Notes: generated by a model not told the origin, from the letters alone. A DNA stretch of 35,220 nucleotides from Comamonadaceae bacterium (GCA_013823485.1 PNMF01000017.1:1-35220), one strand, 5' to 3'; positions 17,930 to 27,465 are shown, counted from the first letter of the stretch. Program-made: numbers and translations.

Positions 17930-17960
17930 GCCGCCTGCACGAACTGCAGGGCGGCTTTTT
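17930..17960 (+). terminator. Intrinsic terminator after tRNA-Gln
   Basis: GCCGCCTGCA (17930-17939) pairs with TGCAGGGCGGC (17945-17955) with one bulged G and a five-base loop, then TTTTT to 17960. It separates tRNA-Gln from prs, whose ATG is 28 bases further on. Confidence 0.8.
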
Positions 17961-17987
17961 CATCGCCGAAGCGAAGCTGGGATCAAC

Positions 17988-18962
17988 ATGCAGATTCAAC
18001 CCCCGGATTTCATGATCTTCACCGGCAACGCCAACCCGGTGCTGGCAGCCGAGATCGCCCAGCACCTGGGCACGCACCTCGGTGCGGCCAACGTGGGCCG
18101 CTTCTCCGACGGCGAGGTCACCGTCGAGATCACCCAGAACGTGCGCGCCCGCCACGTGTTCGTGATCCAGTCCACCTGCGCTCCGACCAACGAGAACCTG
18201 ATGGAGCTGCTCATCATGGTGGACGCGCTCAAGCGCGCGTCGGCCGAGCGCATCTCCGCCGTCATCCCCTACTTCGGCTATGCCCGCCAGGACCGCCGTC
18301 CGCGTTCGGCCCGCGTGCCGATCTCGGCCAAGGTGGTGGCCAACCTGCTGCAGACCGTCGGCGTCAACCGCGTCCTGACCATGGACCTGCACGCCGATCA
18401 GATCCAGGGCTTCTTCGACATCCCGGTCGACAACATCTACGCCTCCCCGGTGCTGCTGGGCGACCTGCGCACCAAGAACTACGAAGACCTGCTGGTGGTC
18501 TCGCCCGACGTGGGCGGCGTGGTGCGGGCCCGCGCGCTGGCCAAGCAGCTCGGCTGCGACATGGCCATCATCGACAAGCGCCGTCCCAAGGCCAACGTGT
18601 CGGAAGTCATGCACGTCATCGGCGACATCGAAGGCCGCAACTGCGTGATCATGGACGACATGATCGACACCGCCGGCACGCTGGTGAAGGCGGCCGAGGT
18701 GCTGAAGGAGCGCGGCGCCAAGAACGTCTACGCCTACTGCACGCACCCGATCTTTTCCGGTCCGGCCATCGAGCGCATCGCCAAGGGCAACGCGCTGGAC
18801 GAGGTGGTCGTCACCAACACCATTCCCCTGTCGCAGTCCGCTCAGGCCTGCGGCAAGATCCGCCAGCTCTCCGTGGCGCCGCTGATGGCAGAAACCATCG
18901 CGCGCATTGCTTCGGGCGAGTCGGTCATGAGTTTGTTCGCCGATCAGGACAATCTGTTCTGA
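17988..18962 (+). CDS. prs: Ribose-phosphate pyrophosphokinase
   Basis: Makes PRPP from ribose-5-phosphate and ATP for nucleotide, His and Trp synthesis. The 324-residue product shows [17 protein letters not shown] near 42-48, [18 protein letters not shown] and the PRPP-binding loop [11 protein letters not shown] chose the ATG at 17988 ([11 protein letters not shown]); the ATG at 18012 (MIFTGNANP) would give 316 residues, close to the typical length, and is also possible. It lies after the tRNA-Gln terminator and before rplY. Confidence 0.96.
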   Translation: MQIQPPDFMIFTGNANPVLAAEIAQHLGTHLGAANVGRFSDGEVTVEITQNVRARHVFVIQSTCAPTNENLMELLIMVDALKRASAERISAVIPYFGYARQDRRPRSARVPISAKVVANLLQTVGVNRVLTMDLHADQIQGFFDIPVDNIYASPVLLGDLRTKNYEDLLVVSPDVGGVVRARALAKQLGCDMAIIDKRRPKANVSEVMHVIGDIEGRNCVIMDDMIDTAGTLVKAAEVLKERGAKNVYAYCTHPIFSGPAIERIAKGNALDEVVVTNTIPLSQSAQACGKIRQLSVAPLMAETIARIASGESVMSLFADQDNLF

Positions 18963-19049
18963 GGCGACAAAAAGCAGGTTGCGCCATCCGGTGCGGCCTT
19001 TATCAACCCGAGGCGTTCTGGTCGCGGAACCCCTCAACAGGAGTCAGTC

Positions 19050-19670
19050 ATGCAATTCGTCGCTTTTGAGCGCGCCAAGCAGGGTACGGGTGCGAGCCGC
19101 CGTCTGCGCAACACCGGTCGCGCGCCCGGTATCGTCTTTGGTGGCATCGCCCCGGCCGTCACCATCGAACTCGATCACAACGCCCTGTGGCACGCCCTGA
19201 AGAAAGAGGCGTTCCACTCGTCCATCCTCGACATGGAACTGGCCGGCACCGTGCACAAGGTGCTGCTGCGCGACGTGCAGTACCACCCGTACAAGCCGCA
19301 GGTGCTGCACGTGGACTTCCAGCGCGTCGACGAAAAGACCCGCCTGCGCAAGAAGGTGCCGCTGCACTTCGCTGGCGCCGACGAGTCGCCGGCCGTCAAG
19401 ACCGACAAGTGCCTGATCAACCACGTGATGACCGAGATCGAGATCGAGTGCCTGGCCACCCAGCTGCCCGAGCACATCACCATCGATCTGAGCAAGGTTG
19501 AAAAGGGTGCCACCATCCACACCGGCGACATCCAGCTGCCCAAGGGCATCAAGCTGGTGACCCATGGCCGCACCAACCTGACCGTGGCCACCGTGGTGGA
19601 GCCGGTCGAGGAAGTGGTGGCCGCTCCGGTTGCCGCCCCGGCCGACGACAAGAAGAAAAAGAAGAAGTAA
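19050..19670 (+). CDS. rplY: 50S ribosomal protein L25 / general stress protein Ctc
   Basis: A 206-residue protein of the long (CTC) form of L25, which binds 5S rRNA: an N-terminal L25 domain (residues 1-95, with [20 protein letters not shown] and [19 protein letters not shown]) plus the C-terminal TL5-like beta domain ([30 protein letters not shown]). It ends in a lysine run (DDKKKKKK). AACAGGAGT lies just before the ATG as a good ribosome site. It is followed by a GC-rich repeat and a terminator, then pth. Confidence 0.96.
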   Translation: MQFVAFERAKQGTGASRRLRNTGRAPGIVFGGIAPAVTIELDHNALWHALKKEAFHSSILDMELAGTVHKVLLRDVQYHPYKPQVLHVDFQRVDEKTRLRKKVPLHFAGADESPAVKTDKCLINHVMTEIEIECLATQLPEHITIDLSKVEKGATIHTGDIQLPKGIKLVTHGRTNLTVATVVEPVEEVVAAPVAAPADDKKKKKK

Positions 19671-19672
19671 GT

Positions 19673-19760
19673 AGAGCCCCCACGCTCCGCCGCTTCGCGG
19701 GTCGCTGCCCCCCAGGGGGGGCGCGTTCCGGCTTGGGGCGGCCCGGCGCCGGAACCCTGC
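19673..19760. repeat. GC-rich palindromic intergenic repeat (dispersed type)
   Basis: The gap after rplY holds a string of inverted repeats: a CGCCGCTTCGCGGG block, GCCCCCC-A-GGGGGGGC, and the palindrome CCGGCGCCGG (19743-19752), joined by CTTGGGGCGGCC. From memory, very similar blocks beginning near CCCCCACGCTCCGC occur many times between genes in Comamonadaceae and related genomes. Only one copy is seen in this window, so repetition must be confirmed genome-wide. Confidence 0.55.
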
Positions 19761-19770
19761 TCTTCGCTCA

Positions 19771-19800
19771 CAAAGGCCCGCTCATGCGGGCCTTTGTTTT
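19771..19800 (+). terminator. Intrinsic terminator between rplY and pth
   Basis: CAAAGGCCCGC (19771-19781) and GCGGGCCTTTG (19786-19796) form an 11-bp perfect stem with loop TCAT, followed by TTTT. It closes the prs-rplY transcript 16 bases before the pth ATG. Confidence 0.9.
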
Positions 19801-19815
19801 GGATAATCGCGCCCC

Positions 19816-21237
<1,422 letters not shown>

Positions 21238-21244
21238 GGCGGGA

Positions 21245-21859
21245 TTATCGGCCGGTCGGCTCCAGCAGGTGAAAGGCCACGGCGCCGGCGCGGGCGTGCC
21301 GGTGCAGCCTGAGGCCCAGGGGGGCCAGCTCGTCGTCGGTCCAGGGCCGCGCGGCTTCGAGGTAGACCAGCCCCTGGGGGCCGATGGCGGCCGCGGCGGC
21401 CTGCAGGGCCGGCAGGAACAGGGCTTCGGCGTCGAAAGGCGGGTCCAGAAAGACCACGTCCCAGCCCTGTGTGGCGCGCGTCCGCAGGGCGCTCAGGCCG
21501 TCGCCCCGCTCCACCCGGACGGCGGCGGCCTTCAGGCGCACGCAGACCGCCTGCAGCGAAGCCACCAGCGCCGGCGCCTGCTCCACCATCACCACCTCGG
21601 CGGCACCGCGCGATGCCGCCTCCAGGCCGAGCGCGCCGGTGCCGGCAAAGGCATCGATGCAGCGCAGGCCGCTCAGGTCCTGGCCGAGCCAGTTGAACAA
21701 GGTCTCGCGCACCCGGGATGGCGTGGGCCGCAGGCCGGGCAGATCGGCCACCGGCAGCTTGCTGCGCTTGAACTGCCCGCCCAGGATGCGCACCTCGTGC
21801 GGTGCCTGGACGGTGGCGGATCGGGGGGTCGGGGTACGGGGGCGTCGCGGGGGGCTCAT
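21245..21859 (-). CDS. rsmD: 16S rRNA (guanine966-N2)-methyltransferase RsmD
   Basis: A 204-residue SAM-dependent methyltransferase with VRILGGQFKRSKLPV (RsmD N terminus), RPTPSRVRETLFNWL, motif I DAFAGTGALGLEAASRGA (69-86) and the catalytic DPPF at 139-142. It modifies G966 of 16S rRNA in the small subunit. It lies nine bases after the M16 pair and before coaD, as in many proteobacteria. Confidence 0.94.
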   Translation of the reverse strand: MSPPRRPRTPTPRSATVQAPHEVRILGGQFKRSKLPVADLPGLRPTPSRVRETLFNWLGQDLSGLRCIDAFAGTGALGLEAASRGAAEVVMVEQAPALVASLQAVCVRLKAAAVRVERGDGLSALRTRATQGWDVVFLDPPFDAEALFLPALQAAAAAIGPQGLVYLEAARPWTDDELAPLGLRLHRHARAGAVAFHLLEPTGR

Positions 21860-21868
21860 GCCCCGAGC

Positions 21869-23251
21869 TTACCGGGCCACCGAGGCCTGGGGGGCGTCGG
21901 CCGGCACACCGACCACCACGGTCGCCATGCGATCGGGCTGCACCACGCGGGCAAAGGCGCGCTGGATGTCGGCCCGGGTGACGCGGTGGATCTGCGCGGT
22001 CCAGGTGTCGAGGTAGTCCAGCGGCAGGCCGCTCCAGGCGATGTTGGCCACGTTGTCCAGCAGCTTGCGGTTGCTGTCGATGCGCAGGCCGAAGCCGTTG
22101 ACCAGGAAGGCCTTGGCGGCCTGCAGCTCGTCGTCGGTCGGGCCGTCCTGCACGAAGCGCTGCACCACGTCGCGCGCCACCTGCACCGCCTGGCGGGCCT
22201 GGTCGGGCCGGGTGGTCAGGCCGATCTGGAACGGGCCGGCGTGCCGCCCGGGCGAAAAATAGCTGTAGACGCTGTAGCTCAGGCCCCGCTTCTCGCGCAC
22301 CTCGGTGGTCAGGCGTGAGACGAACCCGCCCCCACCCAGGATGTAGTTGCCCACGAACAAGGGGAAAAAGTCCGGGTCGTTGCGGGCGATGCCGGGCTGA
22401 CCGATCAGCACCTGGGCCTGGGCGGCACCGGCAAACGGCAGCCAGCGTTCGACCCCGGCCTGCAACGGCGCCACCTCGGCCACGGCGGGCAGCGGCTGGC
22501 AGCCGTTCGGCTCGATGGCCTGCAGCAGCCGCTGGGCGATGCGTTCGGCCATGGGTCGGTCGATGGCGCCCACCAGCGTGACCTGGGCCCGGCAGGCCGC
22601 CGCATGGCGGCGGTAGAAGCTGCGCATGTCGTCGATGTCGATCGCGCGGTAGCTGTCGGCCGTGGGCTGGTGACCGTAGGGGTGATCGCCGAACACCGAG
22701 CGCGAGAAGGTGCGTGCGGCCAGCGTGGCGGGGCGGGTTTCGGCCTGCTGCAGGGCGGCCAGCATGCGCTCGCGGTCGCGCTGCCACACCGACTGCGGCC
22801 ACGCGGGTGCGGCCATCTGGCGCGCCGCCAGCGCCACCGCCCGCTCCAGCAGGTCGGGCTGGGTCAGGGTGCGCAGCTGGAGGGTAAAACGGTCGCTGCC
22901 GGCACTGGCGCCGAACTGCGCGCCCAGATCGACCCAGGCTTCGCTCAGCGCGTTCTCGTCCAGCGCCGGCTGGCCGCCCTGGGCCGCCACGCCACCCGAC
23001 AGCAGCCCGGCCGTGGCCGACGCCAGGCCGGCCTGGCGGGCGGATTCGCGGCGGCTGCCGCCATCGAAGTCGATCTGCACGTCGAGCATGGGAATGCTCG
23101 GGCTCTGCACCAGGTACACGCGGGCGCCGGAGGGCTGGGTCCAGTGTTCGATGGGGATGGCGGCCAGGGCAGTGGCAGAGAAGGTGGCAGACAGGGTGGC
23201 CAGCAGGCCGGTCAGCACGGCGCGCGGCAGGAAGGTCTTGAGGGCGGTCAT
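21869..23251 (-). CDS. M16-family peptidase-like protein lacking the zinc motif
   Basis: A 460-residue exported protein: signal peptide about residues 1-31 (ending ATALAA), then an M16 fold (EHWTQPSGARVYLVQSPSIP, FDGGSR near 62, KRGLSYSVYSYFSPGRHAGPF in the C-terminal half). At the place of the HXXEH zinc motif it reads GLASATAGLL (75-84), with no His or Glu, so it cannot bind the catalytic zinc in the usual way. The C-terminal substrate-binding half looks intact. It follows the active M16 gene by 10 bases; such pairs form heterodimers in which the inactive subunit helps hold the substrate. Confidence 0.88.
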   Translation of the reverse strand: MTALKTFLPRAVLTGLLATLSATFSATALAAIPIEHWTQPSGARVYLVQSPSIPMLDVQIDFDGGSRRESARQAGLASATAGLLSGGVAAQGGQPALDENALSEAWVDLGAQFGASAGSDRFTLQLRTLTQPDLLERAVALAARQMAAPAWPQSVWQRDRERMLAALQQAETRPATLAARTFSRSVFGDHPYGHQPTADSYRAIDIDDMRSFYRRHAAACRAQVTLVGAIDRPMAERIAQRLLQAIEPNGCQPLPAVAEVAPLQAGVERWLPFAGAAQAQVLIGQPGIARNDPDFFPLFVGNYILGGGGFVSRLTTEVREKRGLSYSVYSYFSPGRHAGPFQIGLTTRPDQARQAVQVARDVVQRFVQDGPTDDELQAAKAFLVNGFGLRIDSNRKLLDNVANIAWSGLPLDYLDTWTAQIHRVTRADIQRAFARVVQPDRMATVVVGVPADAPQASVAR

Positions 23252-23261
23252 GTCGGGCCAA

Positions 23262-24665
23262 TCAGGGTTGTGCGGGCACCAGCACGCCGGTGGTGAGCTG
23301 GTCGTCGGAGAAATAGCGGGTGGCCACGCGCTGCACGTCGGCCGGGGTGATGGTGTCCAGTGCAGCCATCAGGCGGTCGCCGCCATCCAGGCCCAGGCCC
23401 TGCACCCAGTAGCTGCCCAGTTCCTGGGCCTGACCGAACACCGAGTCGCGTTTGTAGACATCGCTGGCGCGCCACTGGGTCTTCACCCGCTGCAGTTCGG
23501 CGGGTCGCACACCCTCGCGGGCAATGCGGGCCACCTCGGCCTTGAGCGCTGCGCTGGCCATCTCGGGGGTCACGCCCCGGGCCGGGACCGCCGTCATGGA
23601 GAACACCTGCGGACCCCGCCCCAGCAGACCGAACGAGGCGCTGGCGCTGTCGGCCACCCGCTTGCCGGCCATGCCCTGCCCTTGCACCAGGGCCCTGTCG
23701 AGGCGCGCACCGCTGTAGCCGTCGAGCACGGCGGCCAGCATGGTCAGCGCCAGGGCATCGCGGTCGGTGGCACGGCTGGCTTCGGCGGCGCCACCGGTCC
23801 AGCGCGGCGCCTTCCAGGCCAGCGTCACCAGCGACTGCTCGGTGACGGCGCGGTATTCCATGCGGCGCGGACCGGTCTGGGCCACCTCGTCGCGCGGCTT
23901 GCGCGGCGGCACCGGTCGGGCCTCGATGCGGCCAAAGTGCTTTTCGGCCAAGGCCCGCACCTGCTCCGGCTCCACATCGCCGGCAATCACCACGGCCGCG
24001 TTGGCCGGCACATACCAGCGCCGGTAGAACTCGCGCGCGTCCTGGGGGGTCATGGCGTCGAGATCGCTCATCCAGCCGATGATGGGGCGGCGGTACGGGC
24101 TGGTCTGGAACAGGGTGGCATTGAAGGCCTCGAACATGCGGGCCTGGGGCGACTCCTCGGTGCGCTGGCGGCGCTCTTCCTTGACCACCTGGATTTCCCG
24201 GGCGAACTCGGCATCGTCCCACTGGTTGCGGGCAAAGCGGTCGGCCTCCAGGCGCATCACGTCTTCGAGCCGGTCGGCCGGCACCTGCTGGTGGTAGGCC
24301 GTGGCGTCCCGGCTGGTGAAGGCGTTGTCGCGCCCGCCCAGCGCTGCCACGCGGCGCGAGAACTCGCCAGGCTTCAGGTCGGGCGTCCCCTTGAACATCA
24401 TGTGCTCCAGCACATGGGCCACGCCGGATGTGCCATCGACCTCGTCGATGGAGCCCACCCGCACCCAGACCATGTGGGCCACGGTGGGCGCGCGGCGATC
24501 CGGCTGCACGATCAGCGTCATGCCGTTGGACAAGGTGTACTGCACCGGCCGGGCGGCGGCGGTGGCCGCTGCGGTGGCGGTCATCTGGGCATGGGCGGCC
24601 GGCACGGACAGGGCGCCGGCCAGGGCCAACAGCAAGGCAGACAGGGGGAGTGAAAGGCGTTTCAT
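23262..24665 (-). CDS. M16-family zinc metalloprotease (active subunit)
   Basis: A 467-residue periplasmic protease: signal peptide 1-26 (ending PAAHA), M16 N-terminal domain with the inverted zinc motif H84-V-L-E87-H88 in GVAHVLEHMMFKGT and a downstream Glu region (EFAREIQVVKEERRQ, about 157-172), and the second M16 half. The ATG at 24665 (MKRLSLPLSALL) is chosen because it gives a clean signal peptide. It is divergent from ftsY with only 29 bases between start codons, so the promoters must overlap coding DNA. The substrate is unknown; the paired arrangement resembles other bacterial M16 heterodimers. Confidence 0.9.
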   Translation of the reverse strand: MKRLSLPLSALLLALAGALSVPAAHAQMTATAAATAAARPVQYTLSNGMTLIVQPDRRAPTVAHMVWVRVGSIDEVDGTSGVAHVLEHMMFKGTPDLKPGEFSRRVAALGGRDNAFTSRDATAYHQQVPADRLEDVMRLEADRFARNQWDDAEFAREIQVVKEERRQRTEESPQARMFEAFNATLFQTSPYRRPIIGWMSDLDAMTPQDAREFYRRWYVPANAAVVIAGDVEPEQVRALAEKHFGRIEARPVPPRKPRDEVAQTGPRRMEYRAVTEQSLVTLAWKAPRWTGGAAEASRATDRDALALTMLAAVLDGYSGARLDRALVQGQGMAGKRVADSASASFGLLGRGPQVFSMTAVPARGVTPEMASAALKAEVARIAREGVRPAELQRVKTQWRASDVYKRDSVFGQAQELGSYWVQGLGLDGGDRLMAALDTITPADVQRVATRYFSDDQLTTGVLVPAQP

Positions 24666-24694
24666 AGAATCCGGATGATTCCAGAGACCGCCGA

Positions 24695-25708
24695 ATGTTC
24701 TCCTTCTTCCGAAAAAAATCCCCTGCTCCAGCCGAACCGGCCGCCGCTCCTGCAGCGCCTGCAACCCCGGCCGGGTCCGCCCCGGCCACCGCTGCGCCGG
24801 CCGACAGCCCGCGCCAGGGCTGGCTGGACAAGCTGCGTGCCGGCCTGCGCAAGACCGGCGGACAGATCGCCACCGTCTTCACCGGCACCCGCATCGACGA
24901 TGCGCTGTACGAGGAGCTGGAGTCGGCCCTGCTGATGGCCGACACCGGTGTGGCCGCCACCACCCACCTGCTCGACGACCTGAAGCGTCGCGTGAAGGAG
25001 GCCAAGGCCACCGACCCGCAGGCGGTCAAGGGCCTGCTGGCCGATGCCATCGCCGACCTGCTCGCGCCGCTGCAGAAGCCGCTGGTGATCGGGGAACACC
25101 AGCCCACCGTCATCATGGTGGCGGGCGTCAACGGCGCCGGAAAGACCACCTCCATCGGCAAGCTCACCCGGCACCTGAGCCAGGACGGCGCCACGGTGCT
25201 GCTGGCCGCCGCCGACACCTTCCGTGCCGCCGCCCGCGAGCAGCTGGCGGTCTGGGCCGACCGCAACACGGTGGAGATCATCACCCAGCAGGGCGGCGAC
25301 CCGGCCGCCGTCAGCTTCGATGCGGTCACCGCCGGCAAGGCCCGGGGCCGCGACGTGGTGCTGGTCGACACCGCCGGCCGCCTGCCCACCCAGCTGCACC
25401 TGATGGAAGAACTGCGCAAGATCAAGCGGGTGGTGCAGAAGGCCGAGGCCACCGCGCCGCACGAAGTGCTGCTGGTGATCGATGGCAACACCGGGCAGAA
25501 CGCGCTGGCCCAGGTGAAGGCGTTCGACGATGCACTCGGCCTGACCGGGCTGGTGGTGACCAAGCTCGACGGCACCGCCAAGGGTGGCGTGCTGTGCGCG
25601 ATTGCGCGTCAGCACCCGGTGCCGGTGTACTTTGTCGGCGTGGGCGAAAAGCTGGAGGACCTGGAAACCTTCGACGCCCGCGAGTTCGCCCAGGCGCTCC
25701 TCAACTGA
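24695..25708 (+). CDS. ftsY: Signal recognition particle receptor FtsY
   Basis: Membrane-associated SRP GTPase that docks ribosome-SRP complexes at the translocon. The 337-residue protein starts MFSFFRKKSPA, has a short Ala/Pro-rich A domain (10-40), N domain (about 42-130) and G domain with G1 GVNGAGKTT (144-152), G2 DTFRAAA (174-180), DTAGRLPTQ, TKLDGTAKGG and the closing FVGVGEKLEDLETFD. The A domain is short compared with E. coli FtsY, as is usual outside enterobacteria. Confidence 0.96.
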   Translation: MFSFFRKKSPAPAEPAAAPAAPATPAGSAPATAAPADSPRQGWLDKLRAGLRKTGGQIATVFTGTRIDDALYEELESALLMADTGVAATTHLLDDLKRRVKEAKATDPQAVKGLLADAIADLLAPLQKPLVIGEHQPTVIMVAGVNGAGKTTSIGKLTRHLSQDGATVLLAAADTFRAAAREQLAVWADRNTVEIITQQGGDPAAVSFDAVTAGKARGRDVVLVDTAGRLPTQLHLMEELRKIKRVVQKAEATAPHEVLLVIDGNTGQNALAQVKAFDDALGLTGLVVTKLDGTAKGGVLCAIARQHPVPVYFVGVGEKLEDLETFDAREFAQALLN

Positions 25709-25715
25709 GGCCGGG

Positions 25716-25922
25716 TCAGTCTTCTTCGGTATAGGCGCGCCAGCGGCCCATGGCCTGGCGCATGGTCAGCAGCTGCCGCTCGAACGCCGGGCAGGCCTCG
25801 CACATGGCCAGGTGCAGCTTCAGCCCGAGCCGGTCCTGCCAGGGCAGGTCGCGGTCCTCCCGGGCAATCAGCAGGGCGCTGACTTCCTTGCAGGTTCGGC
25901 GGAAGGGGTATCGGGGTTTCAT
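25716..25922 (-). CDS. Zinc-finger anti-sigma factor (zf-HC2/ZAS type)
   Basis: A 68-residue soluble protein with H37-X3-C41-X2-C44 (HLAMCEAC) and an upstream Cys C11 in TCKEVSALL, the ZAS layout of zinc-binding anti-sigma factors. There is no membrane segment, so it should act in the cytoplasm, releasing the sigma factor when its zinc site is oxidised or remetallated. The ATG at 25922 overlaps the stop of the sigma gene (ATGA), and the two are co-translated. Function is inferred from the motif and the pairing; the inducing signal is unknown. Confidence 0.85.
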   Translation of the reverse strand: MKPRYPFRRTCKEVSALLIAREDRDLPWQDRLGLKLHLAMCEACPAFERQLLTMRQAMGRWRAYTEED

Positions 25923-26500
25923 GGGCGTCGGGTACGGGCAAACCGGTTCTGCTCCAGACACTCGCGCAGCCTCAGGCGTGCACGGTGGAGCAGGACGTAA
26001 AGATTGGTCGGGGTCAGGGCGAGTTCCTTACAGATCTCGTCGGTCGAGAGTTCCAGCCACTCGCGCATCAGGAACAGCCGGCCCTGCACCGCCGGCAAGC
26101 GTTCGGTGCAGGCCTCCAGGATGGTCATGAACTGGCGGTTGTCCAGGTCCTGCTCGGGGTTGCCCCAGTCGGCCGGCGTCTCGGCGAAGTGCCCGTCGGC
26201 CTTGAACGCCATGTGCTCCAGCGGGTCCTCGCGCGCATCGTCGGCGTCTTCGCCCACGCAGATTTCACGGCCGTGGTGGCGCAGGGCATCGACCACCTTG
26301 TGCTTGAGGATGCCGACCAGCCAGGTCTTGAGCTGGGAACGGCGCTCGAACGACTGCGGTCTGGCCAGGGCGGCCAACAGGGTTTCCGACACCGCGTCCT
26401 CGGCCCAGGCCTCGTTGCGCAGCTGCAGTCGGGCGAACTTCATCAGGTAGGGCCGAAGGTCCGCCACTTGCTGATCGAATGGGGTGTCTGGTGTCGGCAT
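25919..26500 (-). CDS. ECF-type sigma-70 family RNA polymerase sigma factor
   Basis: A 193-residue sigma factor with region 2 (about 16-85: LRPYLMKFARLQLRNEAWAE, AVSETLLAAL, LKTWLVGILKHKVVDALR) and region 4 (about 128-187: LPAVQGRLFLMREWLELS, then TDEICKELALTPTNLYVLLHRARLRLREC as the helix-turn-helix). Regions 1 and 3 are absent, as in group 4 sigma factors. It looks like the betaproteobacterial set described as TIGR02943. It is divergent from the TlpA-like and bufferin genes with 62 bases between starts. Those two units share the upstream element GTAA-N17-CGAC, suggesting they are its targets. Confidence 0.9.
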   Translation of the reverse strand: MPTPDTPFDQQVADLRPYLMKFARLQLRNEAWAEDAVSETLLAALARPQSFERRSQLKTWLVGILKHKVVDALRHHGREICVGEDADDAREDPLEHMAFKADGHFAETPADWGNPEQDLDNRQFMTILEACTERLPAVQGRLFLMREWLELSTDEICKELALTPTNLYVLLHRARLRLRECLEQNRFARTRRP

Positions 26501-26511
26501 GGTCGCGCAGT

Positions 26512-26536
26512 GTAATGAAACGGGGCCGGGCCCGAC
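26512..26536 (+). promoter_or_regulatory. Candidate ECF sigma promoter of the TlpA-like gene
   Basis: GTAA (26512-26515), 17 bases, CGAC (26533-26536). The same arrangement occurs before bufA at 27082-27106. The known Caulobacter SigF promoter (about GTAACC-N16-CGAA), which drives a bufferin operon, is similar in form. The -10 lies 26 bases before the ATG at 26563. Confidence 0.55.
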
Positions 26537-26562
26537 GAATACCTATTTGAAGGAGCCCGTCC

Positions 26563-27063
26563 ATGCCGACCCGTCGTCACATGCTGGTCATGCCGCTGTC
26601 CATCGGCCTTCCCGCCCTGCCCTCCTGGGCGGCCCAGGGGCCGGTGTCGCCAGTGCTCAGGGGCACCACGCTGGAGGGCCGGGCCTTCGACCTTGCGGCG
26701 CTGCGCAACAAGGTGGTGATGGTGGTGTTCTGGTCCACCGGGTGCCCGGTCTGCCGCGACAAGATGCCCGAGCTGCGGGCCAACGCCCGTGGCTGGGCCG
26801 GCCAGCCGTTCGAGCTGGTGACCGTCTGCACCGATGCCGACCGCAGCGAGCTCGACGTCTACCAGCGCGCGGTGCTGATCACCGTGCCGCCGGCCCAGCG
26901 CCACGCCGCGCTGTGGCGTGGCGCGCCCGGTCACACCGACAACTTCGGCCAGACCGGCCTGCTGCCGGCCACCTGGCTGATCGACAAGCAGGGCCGCACC
27001 GCCGAGAGCTACCACGGCCGCATTCCGCCCGAGGCCTGGGACCGCATTGCCGACCTTCTGTGA
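26563..27063 (+). CDS. TlpA-like periplasmic thiol-disulfide protein
   Basis: A 166-residue thioredoxin-fold protein with an N-terminal export signal containing an RR pair (MPTRRHMLVMPLSIG, possibly Tat or Sec, cleaved near PSWAA) and the redox motif C61-P-V-C64 in FWSTGCPVCRDKMPEL. Later segments fit TlpA/ResA: LVTVCTDADRS, GLLPATWLIDKQG. AAGGAG seven bases before the ATG is a good ribosome site. It is the first gene of the bufferin side of the locus, with its own candidate ECF promoter. It may keep the bufferin cysteines reduced or repair thiols under metal stress; this is inferred from position. Confidence 0.85.
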   Translation: MPTRRHMLVMPLSIGLPALPSWAAQGPVSPVLRGTTLEGRAFDLAALRNKVVMVVFWSTGCPVCRDKMPELRANARGWAGQPFELVTVCTDADRSELDVYQRAVLITVPPAQRHAALWRGAPGHTDNFGQTGLLPATWLIDKQGRTAESYHGRIPPEAWDRIADLL

Positions 27064-27081
27064 AATTTTTTTCGGCAGCCC

Positions 27082-27106
27082 GTAAGAACCCGGCCCGGCC
27101 CGCGAC
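27082..27106 (+). promoter_or_regulatory. Candidate ECF sigma promoter of the bufferin operon
   Basis: GTAA (27082-27085), 17 bases, CGAC (27103-27106), aligned base for base in spacing with the element at 26512-26536. It lies 79 bases before the bufA ATG in a 121-base gap, leaving room for a leader of about 70 bases. Confidence 0.55.
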
Positions 27107-27184
27107 CCACGATCAGCCAGGGCGCGTGATCGACGACACAGGCAACGCCAGGGCTGGTCCTTCCACCTTCACCGGAGTCATTCC

Positions 27185-27463
27185 ATGAACCAACGTCAAC
27201 TGATCGCTGCTGCTGCCACCACCCTGATGTCGATGTCGCTGCTGACCGCAGCACCCGCCATGGCGCAGTCCAAGGAAAAGTGTTTCGGCATTGCCAAGGC
27301 GGGCCAGAACGACTGCGCCAGCATCAACGGTGCCCATTCCTGCGCCGGCCAGGCCAAGGTCGACAACGACAAGGGCGAGTGGAAATACGTGGCCGCCGGC
27401 ACCTGCGCCAAGATGGGCGGACTCTCGCTGGAACAAGCCAAGGCAGCCGGCAAGAAGGGCTGA
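27185..27463 (+). CDS. bufA: Bufferin precursor peptide, DUF2282 (BufA1) type
   Basis: A 92-residue precursor with a Sec-type signal peptide (cleavage near AMA-QS, residues 27/28) and a mature part of about 64 residues holding exactly four Cys: C33, C44, C53 and C74, in the family contexts [28 protein letters not shown] and AAGTCAK. DUF2282 proteins are now known as bufferins, RiPPs whose cysteines are converted by an MNIO enzyme to 5-thiooxazoles that bind copper. The signal peptide sends the product to the periplasm. The maturase gene bufB starts two bases after its stop. It ends in a lysine-rich tail (KAAGKKG). Confidence 0.93.
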   Translation: MNQRQLIAAAATTLMSMSLLTAAPAMAQSKEKCFGIAKAGQNDCASINGAHSCAGQAKVDNDKGEWKYVAAGTCAKMGGLSLEQAKAAGKKG

Positions 27464-27465
27464 CC

